Source of the DNA: Streptomyces tibetensis
GTDB taxonomy: Bacteria > Actinomycetota > Actinomycetes > Streptomycetales > Streptomycetaceae
Length of the DNA stretch: 64,000 bases
Direction of reading: 5' to 3'
Assembly (NCBI RefSeq): GCF_007655005.1
Contig: NZ_SZVW01000013.1
Location: 1-64,000, forward strand
The notes beneath the pieces were generated by a model, which ran no database searches, was not told the origin of the DNA, and saw nothing but the letters and a program-made list of their open reading frames with translations. Shown here in pieces: positions 36,011 to 45,120 of the stretch. Each line of letters opens with the position of its first letter. Within the stretch, counting starts at the first letter, position 1. A program made the position numbers and the translations under genes.

Positions 36011-38647
36011 GTGGCAGGAGTGGCCGGTCACGGCGGATGGGAAGTCGAACGGGGGGACGATTCTTGGACCGTTCCCGGGTATGTCGACCTGAAGAATCTG
36101 GGTAAGGGTGGGAACGGTCGGGTGGTGATCGCCCGCCATGCCGCGACCAGCCGGAACGTCGCGATCAAATACCTCAATAAGGAACTGTGTTCGAGGGAGG
36201 AATTTCGCACTGCCTTGCGGGAAGAAGCCCGGCTTCTCGGTGGCCTGACATCGCCTCATGTGACGCGACTGTACGAGTACGTGGAAGCCGACCAGGGCGC
36301 GGCCATCGTCATGGAACTGGTTTACGGTGCCGCACTCCGCGCGCTGCTGAAGAAAGAGGGGCCCACGCACCCCGAGGCCGCACTCGTCGTGCTGAAAGGG
36401 TCCCTGCGCGGACTGGCCGCCGCACACGGAGTCGGCGTCGTGCACCGCGACTTCAAGCCGGAGAACGTACTGGTCAACTGGGACGGCCAGACCAAGCTGG
36501 TGGACTTCGGGATTTCGGCGCGCACCGGCGACCGCCACAACCTGTGCGGAACCTGGGCGTACATGCCCCCGGAGCAGTGGAAGCTGAGGGCGGCCACCCC
36601 CGCCGGCGATGTGTACGCGGCGACGGCCACCCTCTACGAGTGCCTGACCGGTGTGCGCCCGTTCGAAGGTCCGGAACCCCTCGACTTCCTGCGTCAGCAC
36701 GTCGAGGAGCCGGTGCCGACGGACCGGTTGCCGGTGGAGGTACGCGGGCTGGTCCTGCACGGTATGGCCAAGGACCCGGCACTCCGTCCCGCCGGCGCTC
36801 TCGATTTCCTGCGGGAGCTGGAGTGGGTGGCCGAGAACGCGTACGGAGCCGACTGGGAGGAACGCGGCCAGAGCCGGCTGGCCGCGGTGGCGGCGGCCCT
36901 CGTGCCGCCGGCGATCTCACGCCTGGACGCTCGACTGGTGGGCTCCTCGGCCGAACTGGCCCGCACCGTTGTGACCGCACGGCGCCGCAAGCAACTGCGC
37001 AGGCGGGGTGATGTGCTCACCGGTGCGGCCGCCGTGGCGGTGGCGGCGCTGCTGAGCATGATGCCCAACGGCTGGGCGGGCGGGGCCGAAGCACCCGCCG
37101 GTGCGCACACAGAGGCCGTCACCAGGGTCGACGCCCGGAAGAAGGACACCGGCTCGTCGAACGAAACGCGGGGCAGCGAGCGTGACCGCACGCTCGAGGC
37201 GGCCGACGATTCCGACGGGGCGGGCACAGCGCCGGCCGACGGTGGTACCCGGGCGGACTCGGGCTCCGGCGGTGAGGCCGGGAACAGCGGCACGGGCCCC
37301 CGGAACCGGGCGGGTGATGCCGGCTCCGAGACGGAGAAGAGCGGTGGGCCCGGCGACACCGGAACCAACGCCGACGGGGGCACCGGCGTGGAGAGCGACA
37401 CCGACCGCGGTCACACCGACCGTGGAGAAACGAACCCTTACGACGACGAGAGCCCCGGCGAACTGCCCGACGAGACGCGCGACAGGGTGCCCGACGAGGG
37501 CCAGGACCCCAGCACAGGAGTCACAGGCGAGCCCGGGCCCGGGCAGGGCGGCTCCGGTCCCGGAGGGAACACCACCCCGCGCCCGGGGCACGGCCACGCC
37601 GACCCGGGTACCGGCGGCGGTGAATCCGGGGTGGCGGGTGGCCCCGGGTCCGACAAGGTCACGGCGCCGGTCGGTGACGGCAACACCGGCACCGGCCCCA
37701 GTACCGGCACCGGCCCCAGTACCGGCACCGGCCCCAGTACCGGCACCGGCCCCAGTACCGGCACCGGCCCCAGTACCGGCACCGGCCCCAGTACCGGCAC
37801 CGGCCCCAGTACCGGCACCGGCCCCAGTACCGGCACCGGCCCCAGTACCGGCACCGGCCCCAGTACCGGCACCGGCCCCAGTACCGGCACCGGCCCCAGT
37901 ACCGGCACCGGCCCCAGTACCGGCACCGGCCCCAGTACCGGCACCGGCCCCAGTACCGGCACCGGCCCCAGTACCGGCACCGGCCCCAGTACCGGCACCG
38001 GCCCCAGTACCGGCACCGGCCCCAGTACCGGCACCGGCCCCAGTACCGGCACCGGCCCCAGTACCGGCACCGGCCCCAGTACCGGCACCGGCCCCAGTAC
38101 CGGCACCGGCCCCAGTACCGGCACCGGCCCCAGTACCGGCACCGGCCCCAGTACCGGCACCGGCCCCAGTACCGGCACCGGCCCCAGTACCGGCACCGGC
38201 CCCAGTACCGGCACCGGCCCCAGTACCGGCACCGGCCCCAGTACCGGCACCGGCCCCAGTACCGGCACCGGCCCCAGTACCGGCACCGGCCCCAGTACCG
38301 GCACCGGCCCCAGTACCGGCACCGGCCCCAGTACCGGCACCGGCCCCAGTACCGGCACCGGCCCCAGTACCGGCACCGGCCCCAGTACCGGCACCGGCCC
38401 CAGTACCGGCACCGGCCCCAGTACCGGCACCGGCCCCAGTACCGGCACCGGCCCCAGTACCGGCACCGGTCCGTCCGGCAACCCGGCCTCGGGCTCCGGC
38501 ACGCCGTCCCTCAACGCCACCAGCCAGAGCAGCACCGACTCCGGCGCCTCTGCCGGCGGCAGCGGCACCGGCTCGGGTTCGGCAGGGACACCGGCGGTGA
38601 CTCCGCGGCAGGGGGCTCCGGTGGCCGTGGAGGGTGAGCCCGGCTGA
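36011..38647 (+). CDS. Membrane Ser/Thr kinase with a giant GTGPST stalk
   Basis: An 878-aa Hanks-type kinase. The kinase domain (about 24-290) is complete: LGKGGNGRVV, K53 in VAIK, D147 in HRDFKPEN, D165 in DFG, PPEQW for APE. One membrane helix follows (about 335-357, VLTGAAAVAVAALLSMMPNG). The outer part is about 520 residues of G/T/D/S-rich sequence with no PASTA or other sensor; residues 560-817 are 43 identical GTGPST units. The GTG at 36011 has AGGGGG 4 nt upstream. The first 150 codons use more A/T in third positions than the rest. It sits 47 bp before a one-TM partner gene. Confidence 0.92.
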   Translation: MAGVAGHGGWEVERGDDSWTVPGYVDLKNLGKGGNGRVVIARHAATSRNVAIKYLNKELCSREEFRTALREEARLLGGLTSPHVTRLYEYVEADQGAAIVMELVYGAALRALLKKEGPTHPEAALVVLKGSLRGLAAAHGVGVVHRDFKPENVLVNWDGQTKLVDFGISARTGDRHNLCGTWAYMPPEQWKLRAATPAGDVYAATATLYECLTGVRPFEGPEPLDFLRQHVEEPVPTDRLPVEVRGLVLHGMAKDPALRPAGALDFLRELEWVAENAYGADWEERGQSRLAAVAAALVPPAISRLDARLVGSSAELARTVVTARRRKQLRRRGDVLTGAAAVAVAALLSMMPNGWAGGAEAPAGAHTEAVTRVDARKKDTGSSNETRGSERDRTLEAADDSDGAGTAPADGGTRADSGSGGEAGNSGTGPRNRAGDAGSETEKSGGPGDTGTNADGGTGVESDTDRGHTDRGETNPYDDESPGELPDETRDRVPDEGQDPSTGVTGEPGPGQGGSGPGGNTTPRPGHGHADPGTGGGESGVAGGPGSDKVTAPVGDGNTGTGPSTGTGPSTGTGPSTGTGPSTGTGPSTGTGPSTGTGPSTGTGPSTGTGPSTGTGPSTGTGPSTGTGPSTGTGPSTGTGPSTGTGPSTGTGPSTGTGPSTGTGPSTGTGPSTGTGPSTGTGPSTGTGPSTGTGPSTGTGPSTGTGPSTGTGPSTGTGPSTGTGPSTGTGPSTGTGPSTGTGPSTGTGPSTGTGPSTGTGPSTGTGPSTGTGPSTGTGPSTGTGPSTGTGPSTGTGPSTGTGPSTGTGPSTGTGPSTGTGPSGNPASGSGTPSLNATSQSSTDSGASAGGSGTGSGSAGTPAVTPRQGAPVAVEGEPG
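37688..38461 (+). repeat. 43 perfect 18-bp repeats coding GTGPST
   Basis: GGCACCGGCCCCAGTACC is repeated 43 times without a single difference that I can see, followed by a decayed 44th unit (GTGPSG). The period of 18 keeps all frames open, which explains long spurious frames on both strands here. Perfect identity implies very recent expansion or active homogenisation, so the copy number should vary between isolates, and short-read assemblies would be unreliable. Confidence 0.97.
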
Positions 38648-38694
38648 TGCCGGTCCAGCCGAGTGTCTGAGAGCGAGCCGAACGGAGGGCGAGG

Positions 38695-39375
38695 ATGACG
38701 GACCGCGGCGAGCGCCCGGTCGTGCCGTGGGAGTCACGGGAGCCGGACCTGCAGCCGACCTTGCAGGATCCGGATGTGCAACCGACCATCAGGGACGTCG
38801 TCGACGCCACCTACGTTCCGACCGCCCTCGACGCCCACTGGACGAGTACCGAGCCCGAGCCCGCGCCCGAGTCCGAAGTCCTGCACTTCGGACCCGGCGT
38901 CCCGCCCCTGGGGCTGACGGACACCGCCGTCGACGTCTGGGACAGCACGGGGAAGCGCGTGAGCCGGAAAACGCCCCGCCGCCGACCTCAAGGGTTGCGC
39001 AGATACGGCCTGGCGGCGGCCGTCCTGCTGATCGTGCTGGCCTGGTCGCTCTGGCAACGGCAGACGGGGGACCTGCGGATCACCCAGGTGACGGCGCAGG
39101 CGAGCAGCGTCCTCGGATGCGACGGAACGGCCGAGGTGGTCGCGGTGGTGCACACCAACGGATCGGCCGGCGCGTTCACCTACGAGTGGAACCGCAGTGA
39201 CGGCACCTCCTCGGGGCCGCGCGAGGGGCGGTTGGGCAAGGGGCAGGAGGAGACGCGTCTGCGCCTGCTGTGGACCTTCTACGGCAAGGGCACCAACCAG
39301 GCGACGGCGTGGCTGGTCATCAAGTCCCCCAGCCGGCACACGGCGTCCGCGTCCTTCGCCTACACCTGCCGTTGA
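38695..39375 (+). CDS. Single-pass membrane protein, kinase partner (226 aa)
   Basis: A cytoplasmic segment of about 100 residues rich in D, P and T (PTLQDPDVQPTIRD), one membrane helix (YGLAAAVLLIVLAWSLW, about 105-121), and an outer beta-rich domain of about 105 residues. That domain has two cysteines (SVLGCDG near its start and AYTCR at the very end) that could close a disulfide. No family is recognised. The ATG has GGAGGGCGAGG upstream. Located 47 bp after the kinase, it is a likely substrate or ligand-binding partner; the threonine-rich cytoplasmic arm offers phosphorylation sites. Confidence 0.75.
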   Translation: MTDRGERPVVPWESREPDLQPTLQDPDVQPTIRDVVDATYVPTALDAHWTSTEPEPAPESEVLHFGPGVPPLGLTDTAVDVWDSTGKRVSRKTPRRRPQGLRRYGLAAAVLLIVLAWSLWQRQTGDLRITQVTAQASSVLGCDGTAEVVAVVHTNGSAGAFTYEWNRSDGTSSGPREGRLGKGQEETRLRLLWTFYGKGTNQATAWLVIKSPSRHTASASFAYTCR

Positions 39376-39450
39376 TCCGGCCCGGTCGGCGGTGGCCGGG
39401 CAAGGGGCTGCTGCGCGCACGCCTCGACGGAGGCTGGGACTCACCGGCCC

Positions 39451-40107
39451 TCAAGAGCCCGGACCCCGCGCGGGTCCGGGTCCTTCTGCGTGTCGGAGCC
39501 GGAAGACCTCGCTGACCCGTTCAACCAGTTCGTCCTCAGTGATCGTGCCGTCCACCGTGAGGGAGGGCAGCCCCAGGCGGGTGGTCTCCTCGCGCAGTCT
39601 CTCGGTGAACAGGGCGTCCCGCACGGCGAGGTTGTCCTCCGCCCGCCCGGGATCACCGGTCCGCTGCGTGAACCTTCCCCCGGGGGAGGCGCGGCTCGTG
39701 AACGCGACCTGGCGGAAGTCAGGTGTGGGCAGCAGCCAGACCGCGTGTCCGGGCTCGGTGAGCAGCGGCTTCACAAGGTGCGGCAGCAGCCGGAACCCCT
39801 CGACGACCACAGGCGTGTCCCGGGGCGCTCCCGCGAGATCCTCGACGATCAGGCCGAAAGCCTCGCCCCGGAACCAGTGGAACGTCTCCAGCATGGTCTC
39901 GGGGGACCGGTCGACCCACCGCTCGTCCAGGTCCATGGCCATGAACGCGTGCAGGAAGGGCGCCTCCTCGGCGGTGGTCCGGCGCGCGTGATCCGCCATC
40001 GCGTCGTCCGTCACGTAGCGGCGCCAGCCGTACCGGTCGGCGAGACGGCGGGCGATCGTGGACTTGCCCGCGCCGCTGCCGCCCCCGATCCAGTAGACGT
40101 TCCGCAT
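39451..40107 (-). CDS. P-loop nucleotide kinase-like protein (218 aa)
   Basis: An AAA/adenylate-kinase-like P-loop protein: Walker A GGGSGAGKST (residues 8-17), then RRYVTDDAMADHARRTTAEE, and a hydrophobic strand DTPVVVEGFRLLPHLV that supplies a Walker B-like site. The arginine-rich region FRQVAFTSRASPGGRFTQRT could be a lid. The substrate is unknown; the arrangement resembles small-molecule kinases or cytidylate-kinase-like proteins. The ATG at 40107 follows GAGAGGAGAGG. The 3' end contains a perfect hairpin. Confidence 0.82.
   Translation of the reverse strand: MRNVYWIGGGSGAGKSTIARRLADRYGWRRYVTDDAMADHARRTTAEEAPFLHAFMAMDLDERWVDRSPETMLETFHWFRGEAFGLIVEDLAGAPRDTPVVVEGFRLLPHLVKPLLTEPGHAVWLLPTPDFRQVAFTSRASPGGRFTQRTGDPGRAEDNLAVRDALFTERLREETTRLGLPSLTVDGTITEDELVERVSEVFRLRHAEGPGPARGPGS
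39458..39480. terminator. Hairpin inside the 3' end of the P-loop gene
   Basis: A perfect 9-bp stem CCCGGACCC / GGGTCCGGG with a 5-nt loop CGCGC overlaps the last codons of the P-loop kinase gene, 82 bp beyond the convergent kinase-partner gene. It could stop transcripts from both directions. Confidence 0.5.
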
Positions 40108-40339
40108 CCCTCTCCTCTCCCGCGGCCCCGCTGTCAGTGCCGGATGCCGACAGCCACCATCCCACCCCCCCTTGTCCGGTGGCCGTCGCCCGAGCCGCCG
40201 AAGGCGCCGGACGAGGCCCATGGCACGTGAGTGACCGCGCCGCCCGGGTACCCGGCCCGTCCCGCCAGGACCGGCCGGGCGGACCCTCGCGGCTCCGCCC
40301 CGGCCGGCCGCCGGCCACGAGCCGAAGGAGCCCACGCAT

Positions 40340-41998
40340 ATGACGGACGTTTCCGGCACCGGTCCCGCACCGGGCGACGACCGCGAGGTACTCACCGACC
40401 GCCAGGGCCATCCGGTCTACGACAACCAGAACCAGCGCACCGTCGGCGCCCGGGGCCCCGCGACGCTGGAGAACTACCAGTTCCTGGAGAAGATCAGCCA
40501 CTTCGACCGGGAACGCATCCCCGAACGCGTCGTGCACGCCCGCGGCGTCACCGCCTACGGCCACTTCGAGGCCTACGGCACCTGGGGCGACGAGCCGGTC
40601 AGCCGCTACACCCGGGCCAAGCTGTTCCAGGAGCGCGGCAAGCGCACGGACGTGGCCGTCCGCTTCTCCACGGTGATCGGAGGCCGCGACTCCTCCGAGG
40701 CCGCCCGCGACCCGCGGGGTTTCGCCGTCAAGTTCTACACCGAGGACGGCAACTGGGACCTGGTCGGCAACAACCTGGGCGTCTTCTTCATCCGCGACGC
40801 CATCAAGTTCCCGGACGTCATCCACGCCCTCAAGCCCGACCCGGTGACCTTCGAGCAGCAGCCCGGCCGCATCTTCGACTTCATGTCGCAGACGCCCGAG
40901 GCCATGCACATGCTGGTCAACCTGTTCAGCCCGCGCGGCATCCCCGCCGACTACCGCCACATGCAGGGCTTCGGCGTCAACACCTACAAGTGGGTCAACG
41001 CCGACGGCGACACCAAGCTCGTCAAGTACCACTGGATGCCCAAGCAGGGCGTGCGCAGCATGACCGAGGAGGACGCCGCCAACGTCCAGGCCGACACGCT
41101 CGGTCACGCCACCAAAGACCTGTACGAGGCCGTGGCCCGCGGAGACCACCCGGAGTGGGAGCTGCTCGTCCAGATGATGGACGACCACGACCACCCCGAG
41201 CTCGACTTCGACCCCCTGGACGACACCAAGACCTGGCCCGAGCAGGACTTCCCGCCCAAGCCGGTGGGCCGGATGGTGCTGGACCGCATGCCCAAAGACT
41301 TCTTCGCCGAGAACGAGCAGATCTCCTTCGGCACCGGCGTCCTCGTCGACGGCCTGGACTTCTCCGACGACAAGATGCTCATCGGCCGGACCTTCTCCTA
41401 CAGCGACACCCAGCGCTACCGGGTCGGCCCGAACTACCTGCAGCTTCCCGTCAACCGGGCCAAGAACGCGGAGGTGCGCACCAACCAGCGTGACGGCCAG
41501 ATGGCGTACTACGTCGACGGGGCGGGCGAGAACCCTCAGGTCAACTACGAACCCTCGATCACCGGTGGCCTGCGCGAGGCCCGCTACCCGGCGCACGACG
41601 AGCAGGGGCCCGAGATCCAGGGCCGGCTCACCCGCAAGCGCATCCCCCGCACCAACGACTACCTCCAGGCCGGTCAGCGCTATCTGCTGCTGGAGGACTG
41701 GGAACGCGACGACCTGGTGAAGAACTTCATCGGTCAACTGTCCCAGTGCGACCGGGCGATCCAGGAACGCATGGTCTGGCACTTCCTGCTGGTCGAGAAC
41801 GACCTCGGCCTGCGGGTCGGCGAAGGCCTGGGCATCGGCCCAAAGGACGTGGCGGGACTGCAGCCGCTGGCGAGTCAGGACCTCACGGACGAGGACCGCG
41901 AACGCCTGGCCGACCTCGGCAACAACAAGCCACGCGACGTCGAGGGCCTCACCATGACCCACTGCGTCCCCGACGAACGGCACGTCGTGACCCGCTGA
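40340..41998 (+). CDS. Monofunctional haem catalase
   Basis: A 552-aa catalase decomposing hydrogen peroxide. The catalytic histidine is in RVVHARGVTAYGHFE, the asparagine in LVGNNLGVFFIRD, and the proximal haem tyrosine in RTFSYSDTQRYRVGPNY. RFSTVIGGRDSSEAARDPRG is the usual flanking segment. Length and the C-terminal YLLLEDWERDDLVKNFIGQL region fit small-to-medium-subunit clade catalases. The ATG at 40340 has AAGGAG 11 nt upstream. It is divergent from the P-loop gene across 232 bp with no clear regulator site. Confidence 0.97.
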   Translation: MTDVSGTGPAPGDDREVLTDRQGHPVYDNQNQRTVGARGPATLENYQFLEKISHFDRERIPERVVHARGVTAYGHFEAYGTWGDEPVSRYTRAKLFQERGKRTDVAVRFSTVIGGRDSSEAARDPRGFAVKFYTEDGNWDLVGNNLGVFFIRDAIKFPDVIHALKPDPVTFEQQPGRIFDFMSQTPEAMHMLVNLFSPRGIPADYRHMQGFGVNTYKWVNADGDTKLVKYHWMPKQGVRSMTEEDAANVQADTLGHATKDLYEAVARGDHPEWELLVQMMDDHDHPELDFDPLDDTKTWPEQDFPPKPVGRMVLDRMPKDFFAENEQISFGTGVLVDGLDFSDDKMLIGRTFSYSDTQRYRVGPNYLQLPVNRAKNAEVRTNQRDGQMAYYVDGAGENPQVNYEPSITGGLREARYPAHDEQGPEIQGRLTRKRIPRTNDYLQAGQRYLLLEDWERDDLVKNFIGQLSQCDRAIQERMVWHFLLVENDLGLRVGEGLGIGPKDVAGLQPLASQDLTDEDRERLADLGNNKPRDVEGLTMTHCVPDERHVVTR

Positions 41999-42004
41999 CG
42001 AGGA

Positions 42005-42859
42005 TCACCCCTCCAGGGCCGTACGGGCCGCGGTCAGGGCCTGTTCCGCGTAGCCCCGGCCGAACAGCACGGCGTGCACCAGCAGCGGAAACAGCTGGTG
42101 CACGCCGACCCGTCGGGCCCAGCCGTCCGCGAGCGGAGCGACCTCCTGGTAGCCGCCCAGCACCCGCTCCAGATGGGGGCAGCCGAACAGCCGCAGCATC
42201 GCCAGGTCCGTCTCCCGGTGCCCGCCGTGCGCGGCCGGGTCGATCAGCCGGACCTGCCCGTCGGCCGCCCACAGCACGTTGCCGCTCCACAGGTCGCCGT
42301 GCAGCCGCGCGGGCGGCTCGGCGGGCCCGGCCAGCTCCGGCAGCCGCTCGCACAGCCGCTCGACGACGGCCGCCTCTCGGGACGAGAGCGTGCCCTGGTC
42401 GACCGCCCGTCGCAGATACGGCAGCACGCGCTGCCCGGCGTACCAGCGCGGCCAGTCGCCACCGGGCTCGTTGCGCATCGGCGCGAGCCCGATGTACGCG
42501 TCCACCGGGCCGTCCGGCGGCGCCGCGCCGAACGCGGGTGCCCCGGCGGCGTGCAGCGCGGCGAGGTCCCGCCCGAACCGCACCGCAGCCGCAGGATCCG
42601 GCCGCCGCTGCGGCACCAGGTCGATGACCAGCCAGCCGTCCTCGTGCCCGTGCACCACCGGCACCCGTACGCTCCCGGCAGCGGCCAGCCACCGCAGCCC
42701 CGCCGCCTCGGCCCGGGCCGCCCCCGGCGCGTCGGACCGCTTGACGACCACGACCCGCCCGTCGTCGAGAGCGATTTCGGCGAGGCCGCCCGACAGCTGC
42801 CTCTCCTCGCTGACCGCCCGTCCGGTGAGCCGGGCCACCACATCCGAACGGACGGTCAT
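42005..42859 (-). CDS. Fructosamine kinase family protein
   Basis: A 284-aa aminoglycoside-phosphotransferase-like kinase. Motifs are LHGDLWSGNVLW (catalytic loop, D in HGDL) and LIDPAAHGGHRETDLAML (metal site). FN3K homologues phosphorylate ketosamines on glycated proteins, starting deglycation. The N-terminus carries the GGLAEIALDDGRVVVVKR nucleotide-binding strand pair. It sits 6 bp from the catalase stop, convergently, and 12 bp from the next minus-strand gene. Confidence 0.93.
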   Translation of the reverse strand: MTVRSDVVARLTGRAVSEERQLSGGLAEIALDDGRVVVVKRSDAPGAARAEAAGLRWLAAAGSVRVPVVHGHEDGWLVIDLVPQRRPDPAAAVRFGRDLAALHAAGAPAFGAAPPDGPVDAYIGLAPMRNEPGGDWPRWYAGQRVLPYLRRAVDQGTLSSREAAVVERLCERLPELAGPAEPPARLHGDLWSGNVLWAADGQVRLIDPAAHGGHRETDLAMLRLFGCPHLERVLGGYQEVAPLADGWARRVGVHQLFPLLVHAVLFGRGYAEQALTAARTALEG

Positions 42860-42871
42860 ACGCGCTCCTTC

Positions 42872-43327
42872 TCAGCTCTCGGAACCACAGTCCACGTCAA
42901 GCAACTGAATCGGCCGCGTCGCGTCGAGATCGACGTACGCGGTGAAGTCCGCCTTGCCTGACCCACCGTTCCAGTAGGTGCTGACGGTCGCCCAGCCGAC
43001 CCGCGCGGACTGGGCCGTGGTGACCGGGCCGATGTCGATCGACGCCGGGACGTTCTGCGCGCACAGCAGCACGTCGAACTCCGGGTTGTCGGCGACCTTC
43101 TCCTTGAGCTGCGGCGAGATGCCGTACGTGCGGGCGAAGTCGCCCGGCCCGTGCTCCCCGTAGAAGTCCTCCAGGAACGTGTGGATCTCCTGCGCGGTGT
43201 AGCGGTCGTCGGCCTCCGTGGCCGACGCGGCGGCGGCCGGGACCGCTGCGGCCGCGATGCCGAGGGCGGCGACGCAGCCGACGGCGAAAACGCTCCAGCG
43301 GTTCGGGCGCGAGGCGGTGCGGAACAT
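42872..43327 (-). CDS. Small secreted protein (151 aa), unknown family
   Basis: A clear signal peptide (RWSVFAVGCVAALGIAAAAV then PAAAASA) suggests export and cleavage near residue 34, leaving about 115 residues. Two cysteines remain (LLCAQNV and VDCGSES), probably a disulfide. The mature part is mixed alpha/beta: TAQEIHTFLEDFYGEHGPGD, then strands with GWATVSTYWNGGSGKADFTA. I do not recognise a family. The ATG at 43327 is chosen because the signal peptide begins there. Confidence 0.75.
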   Translation of the reverse strand: MFRTASRPNRWSVFAVGCVAALGIAAAAVPAAAASATEADDRYTAQEIHTFLEDFYGEHGPGDFARTYGISPQLKEKVADNPEFDVLLCAQNVPASIDIGPVTTAQSARVGWATVSTYWNGGSGKADFTAYVDLDATRPIQLLDVDCGSES

Positions 43328-43541
43328 TCTGGATACCCCCGTTGTGGTCACTTCTCCGTGTTCCCGGGCCGCTCGCCCGGGAAGCCGATCGCAGGAGTAG
43401 ACCTGTCGTATCCGGCGGCCGTTGTACCGCACTTGACCGCTGTTTCGATTCCGGGACATTCGCCACGCGCCGGTCACGCGGGACGGTGAAATCCCGCCGC
43501 CGGGCGACAGAACCGGCCACCTCCGGGGGAGCAGTCGGGTC

Positions 43542-43865
43542 ATGACGAGTACACCGTTCCAGCGCACCATCGCCCTGCCGGCCCCCGTGTGCGAACAAGC
43601 CGCTCAGCATCTGGAGCAGGCCGCGAAGCGGGCCGTCGACGGGGCCGCGATCCCGCTGAAGGCGTTCCGTGAGGCCGCCGACAACGACTTCACCCTGCCG
43701 GTCCCGGTCGTCGAGCAGGCGGCGGCCTGCCTGCTGGTCCTCGCCACCGAGACCGCCCAGACCGTCCGCCCGTCCGCCCTGCGTGCCACCATCAGCGTCG
43801 CGCTGCGGCTGCGCGACGCCGTGCAGCTCGACCACCAGCCCGCCCTCAGCACCAGGTTCTGGTGA
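43542..43865 (+). CDS. Small helical protein (107 aa), unknown
   Basis: Rich in A, V and L, predicted mostly helical, no signal peptide. Two stretches resemble each other: FQRTIALPAPVCEQAAQHLE and NDFTLPVPVVEQAAACLLVL, a duplicated 'TLPxPVxEQAA' unit, so it may be an internal duplication. The ATG at 43542 has GGGGGAG 11 nt upstream. It converges with the next gene (15 bp between stops). Confidence 0.6.
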   Translation: MTSTPFQRTIALPAPVCEQAAQHLEQAAKRAVDGAAIPLKAFREAADNDFTLPVPVVEQAAACLLVLATETAQTVRPSALRATISVALRLRDAVQLDHQPALSTRFW

Positions 43866-43880
43866 GCGAACGCCGGTTGC

Positions 43881-44414
43881 TCAGCCTCCGCGGAAGGCGA
43901 CCTCGACCTGCCTGTGACGCAGCGCCTCCAGCGTGGCGTGCTGCCGGCGGGCCCGTTCGATGAGTTCGTCGAGCTGCCGTCGGTCGAGGCGTTCGTCCGT
44001 GGCGGCCAGATCGTGCAGCGTCTCCCAGCCGGCCAGCTTGCCCTCCACCCCGAGCGCCAGCGCCTCCAGCTCCCACAGAGTGCTCAGCGGAGAGCGCCGT
44101 ACCAGGCTGCCGTTGCTCTTCAGCCGCCCCACCTGCTCGGCCGCCCGGCCCGCGTAGACCTTGTAGCGGCGCACCTGGACGTCCAGGCGCCGCATGAGGT
44201 GGAGCAGGGCCGTCCGGTCGTCGGCGATCTCGTCGGCGACCGGGGCCAGTGCGTCGGCGAGCGCCGAGCCGCCGCACGAGCGCAGCAGGTAGCGCACCCG
44301 CGCGGTCCCGGCGGTGGCACCGGCGAGATGGTCGTTGAGGTAGATGCCCAGCAGGGACATGTCGGTGGCCGGGGCACGCTCGGCGCCCGGCGAATCCGCT
44401 CGCTGTTCCGTCAT
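43881..44414 (-). CDS. Conserved helical protein (177 aa), unknown
   Basis: An all-helical soluble protein with long amphipathic stretches (DEIADDRTALLHLMRRLDVQ; WETLHDLAATDERLDRRQL) and a coiled-coil-like C-terminus (ERARRQHATLEALRHRQVEV). No motif for catalysis. The ATG at 44414 overlaps the stop of the next upstream gene (ATGA), so it is translated with it. I cannot name a function. Confidence 0.65.
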   Translation of the reverse strand: MTEQRADSPGAERAPATDMSLLGIYLNDHLAGATAGTARVRYLLRSCGGSALADALAPVADEIADDRTALLHLMRRLDVQVRRYKVYAGRAAEQVGRLKSNGSLVRRSPLSTLWELEALALGVEGKLAGWETLHDLAATDERLDRRQLDELIERARRQHATLEALRHRQVEVAFRGG

Positions 44415-45043
44415 GACGCGACTCCTGTCGTACTCCGGCCCTGCTCCACGGTCACCGTCGTGGTGACCCGCACGAGACAGGGAGGGCGGGGTGTCGAGCC
44501 GGTCCCGAAGCGCACGGGGGGCTCGACCGGGGCGAGGGCGCCGAGGCTCTCGCCCTTGCAGGTCACGGTGGCCGAGGTGACCGGGTGCAGATCCCGGGCG
44601 CCGTACCACTGGTGCCGTCCGGCCCGGGCGCTGGCGTGGGTGTGTGCGCCCAGCAGCAGACGGGCGGGCCGGTCCCACAGCGCGATCCAGGCCGGCCGGA
44701 CGGCGAGGCGCCCCGGGACCACCCGCAGCGCCAGGCCCGGCAGGGTCCGGCGGCCGGTGCTGAACTCCAGGTGGAGCGGCGGGGCGGTGACGGTCCAGCG
44801 CCGGCGGCCGGTGACGGTCACCTCCACCGGTACGACCCGTACCTCGTCGAAGACATAGGTTCCGGCGACGAACTCCGCCGTCTCGGCCGTCGGCGCCAGC
44901 AGCAGCCGGTGTCCGTCGGCCCCCTCGACCATCACGTCACTGAACGGCCCGAACGGCGACCGGGGCCAGTGACCGAGCACCACGCGGGCGCCGGACGCCG
45001 TGCCGACCCCGGCGATCCAGCCGTCGAAACGCAGCGAGCGCAC
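44411..45043 (-). CDS. Conserved hypothetical protein (about 210 aa), start uncertain
   Basis: A beta-rich soluble protein with the opening VRSLRFDGWIAGVGTASGAR and VVLGHWPRSPFGPFSDVMVE, which I recall as a recurrent Streptomyces hypothetical family without known function. WIALWDRPARLLLGAHTHAS lies mid-protein. The start is uncertain: GTG at 45043 fits the conserved region; GTG at 45103 adds 20 residues. Further upstream the frame runs into the 50-bp repeat array, so that part is unlikely to be coding. Confidence 0.6.
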   Translation of the reverse strand: MRSLRFDGWIAGVGTASGARVVLGHWPRSPFGPFSDVMVEGADGHRLLLAPTAETAEFVAGTYVFDEVRVVPVEVTVTGRRRWTVTAPPLHLEFSTGRRTLPGLALRVVPGRLAVRPAWIALWDRPARLLLGAHTHASARAGRHQWYGARDLHPVTSATVTCKGESLGALAPVEPPVRFGTGSTPRPPCLVRVTTTVTVEQGRSTTGVAS

Positions 45044-45120
45044 CGGCGGCGGGACACCGGCGCGCCGCGCCGGACCTGCGGGTTCGGGTCCACGGGAGAA
45101 CACGCGGGCCGGGTGCCCGG

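Noticed and set aside
36917..38737. 606-aa minus-strand frame rich in GAGAGT, and other frames through the 18-bp repeat
   Set aside because: A period that is a multiple of three keeps every frame open; the plus-strand frame continues a real kinase.
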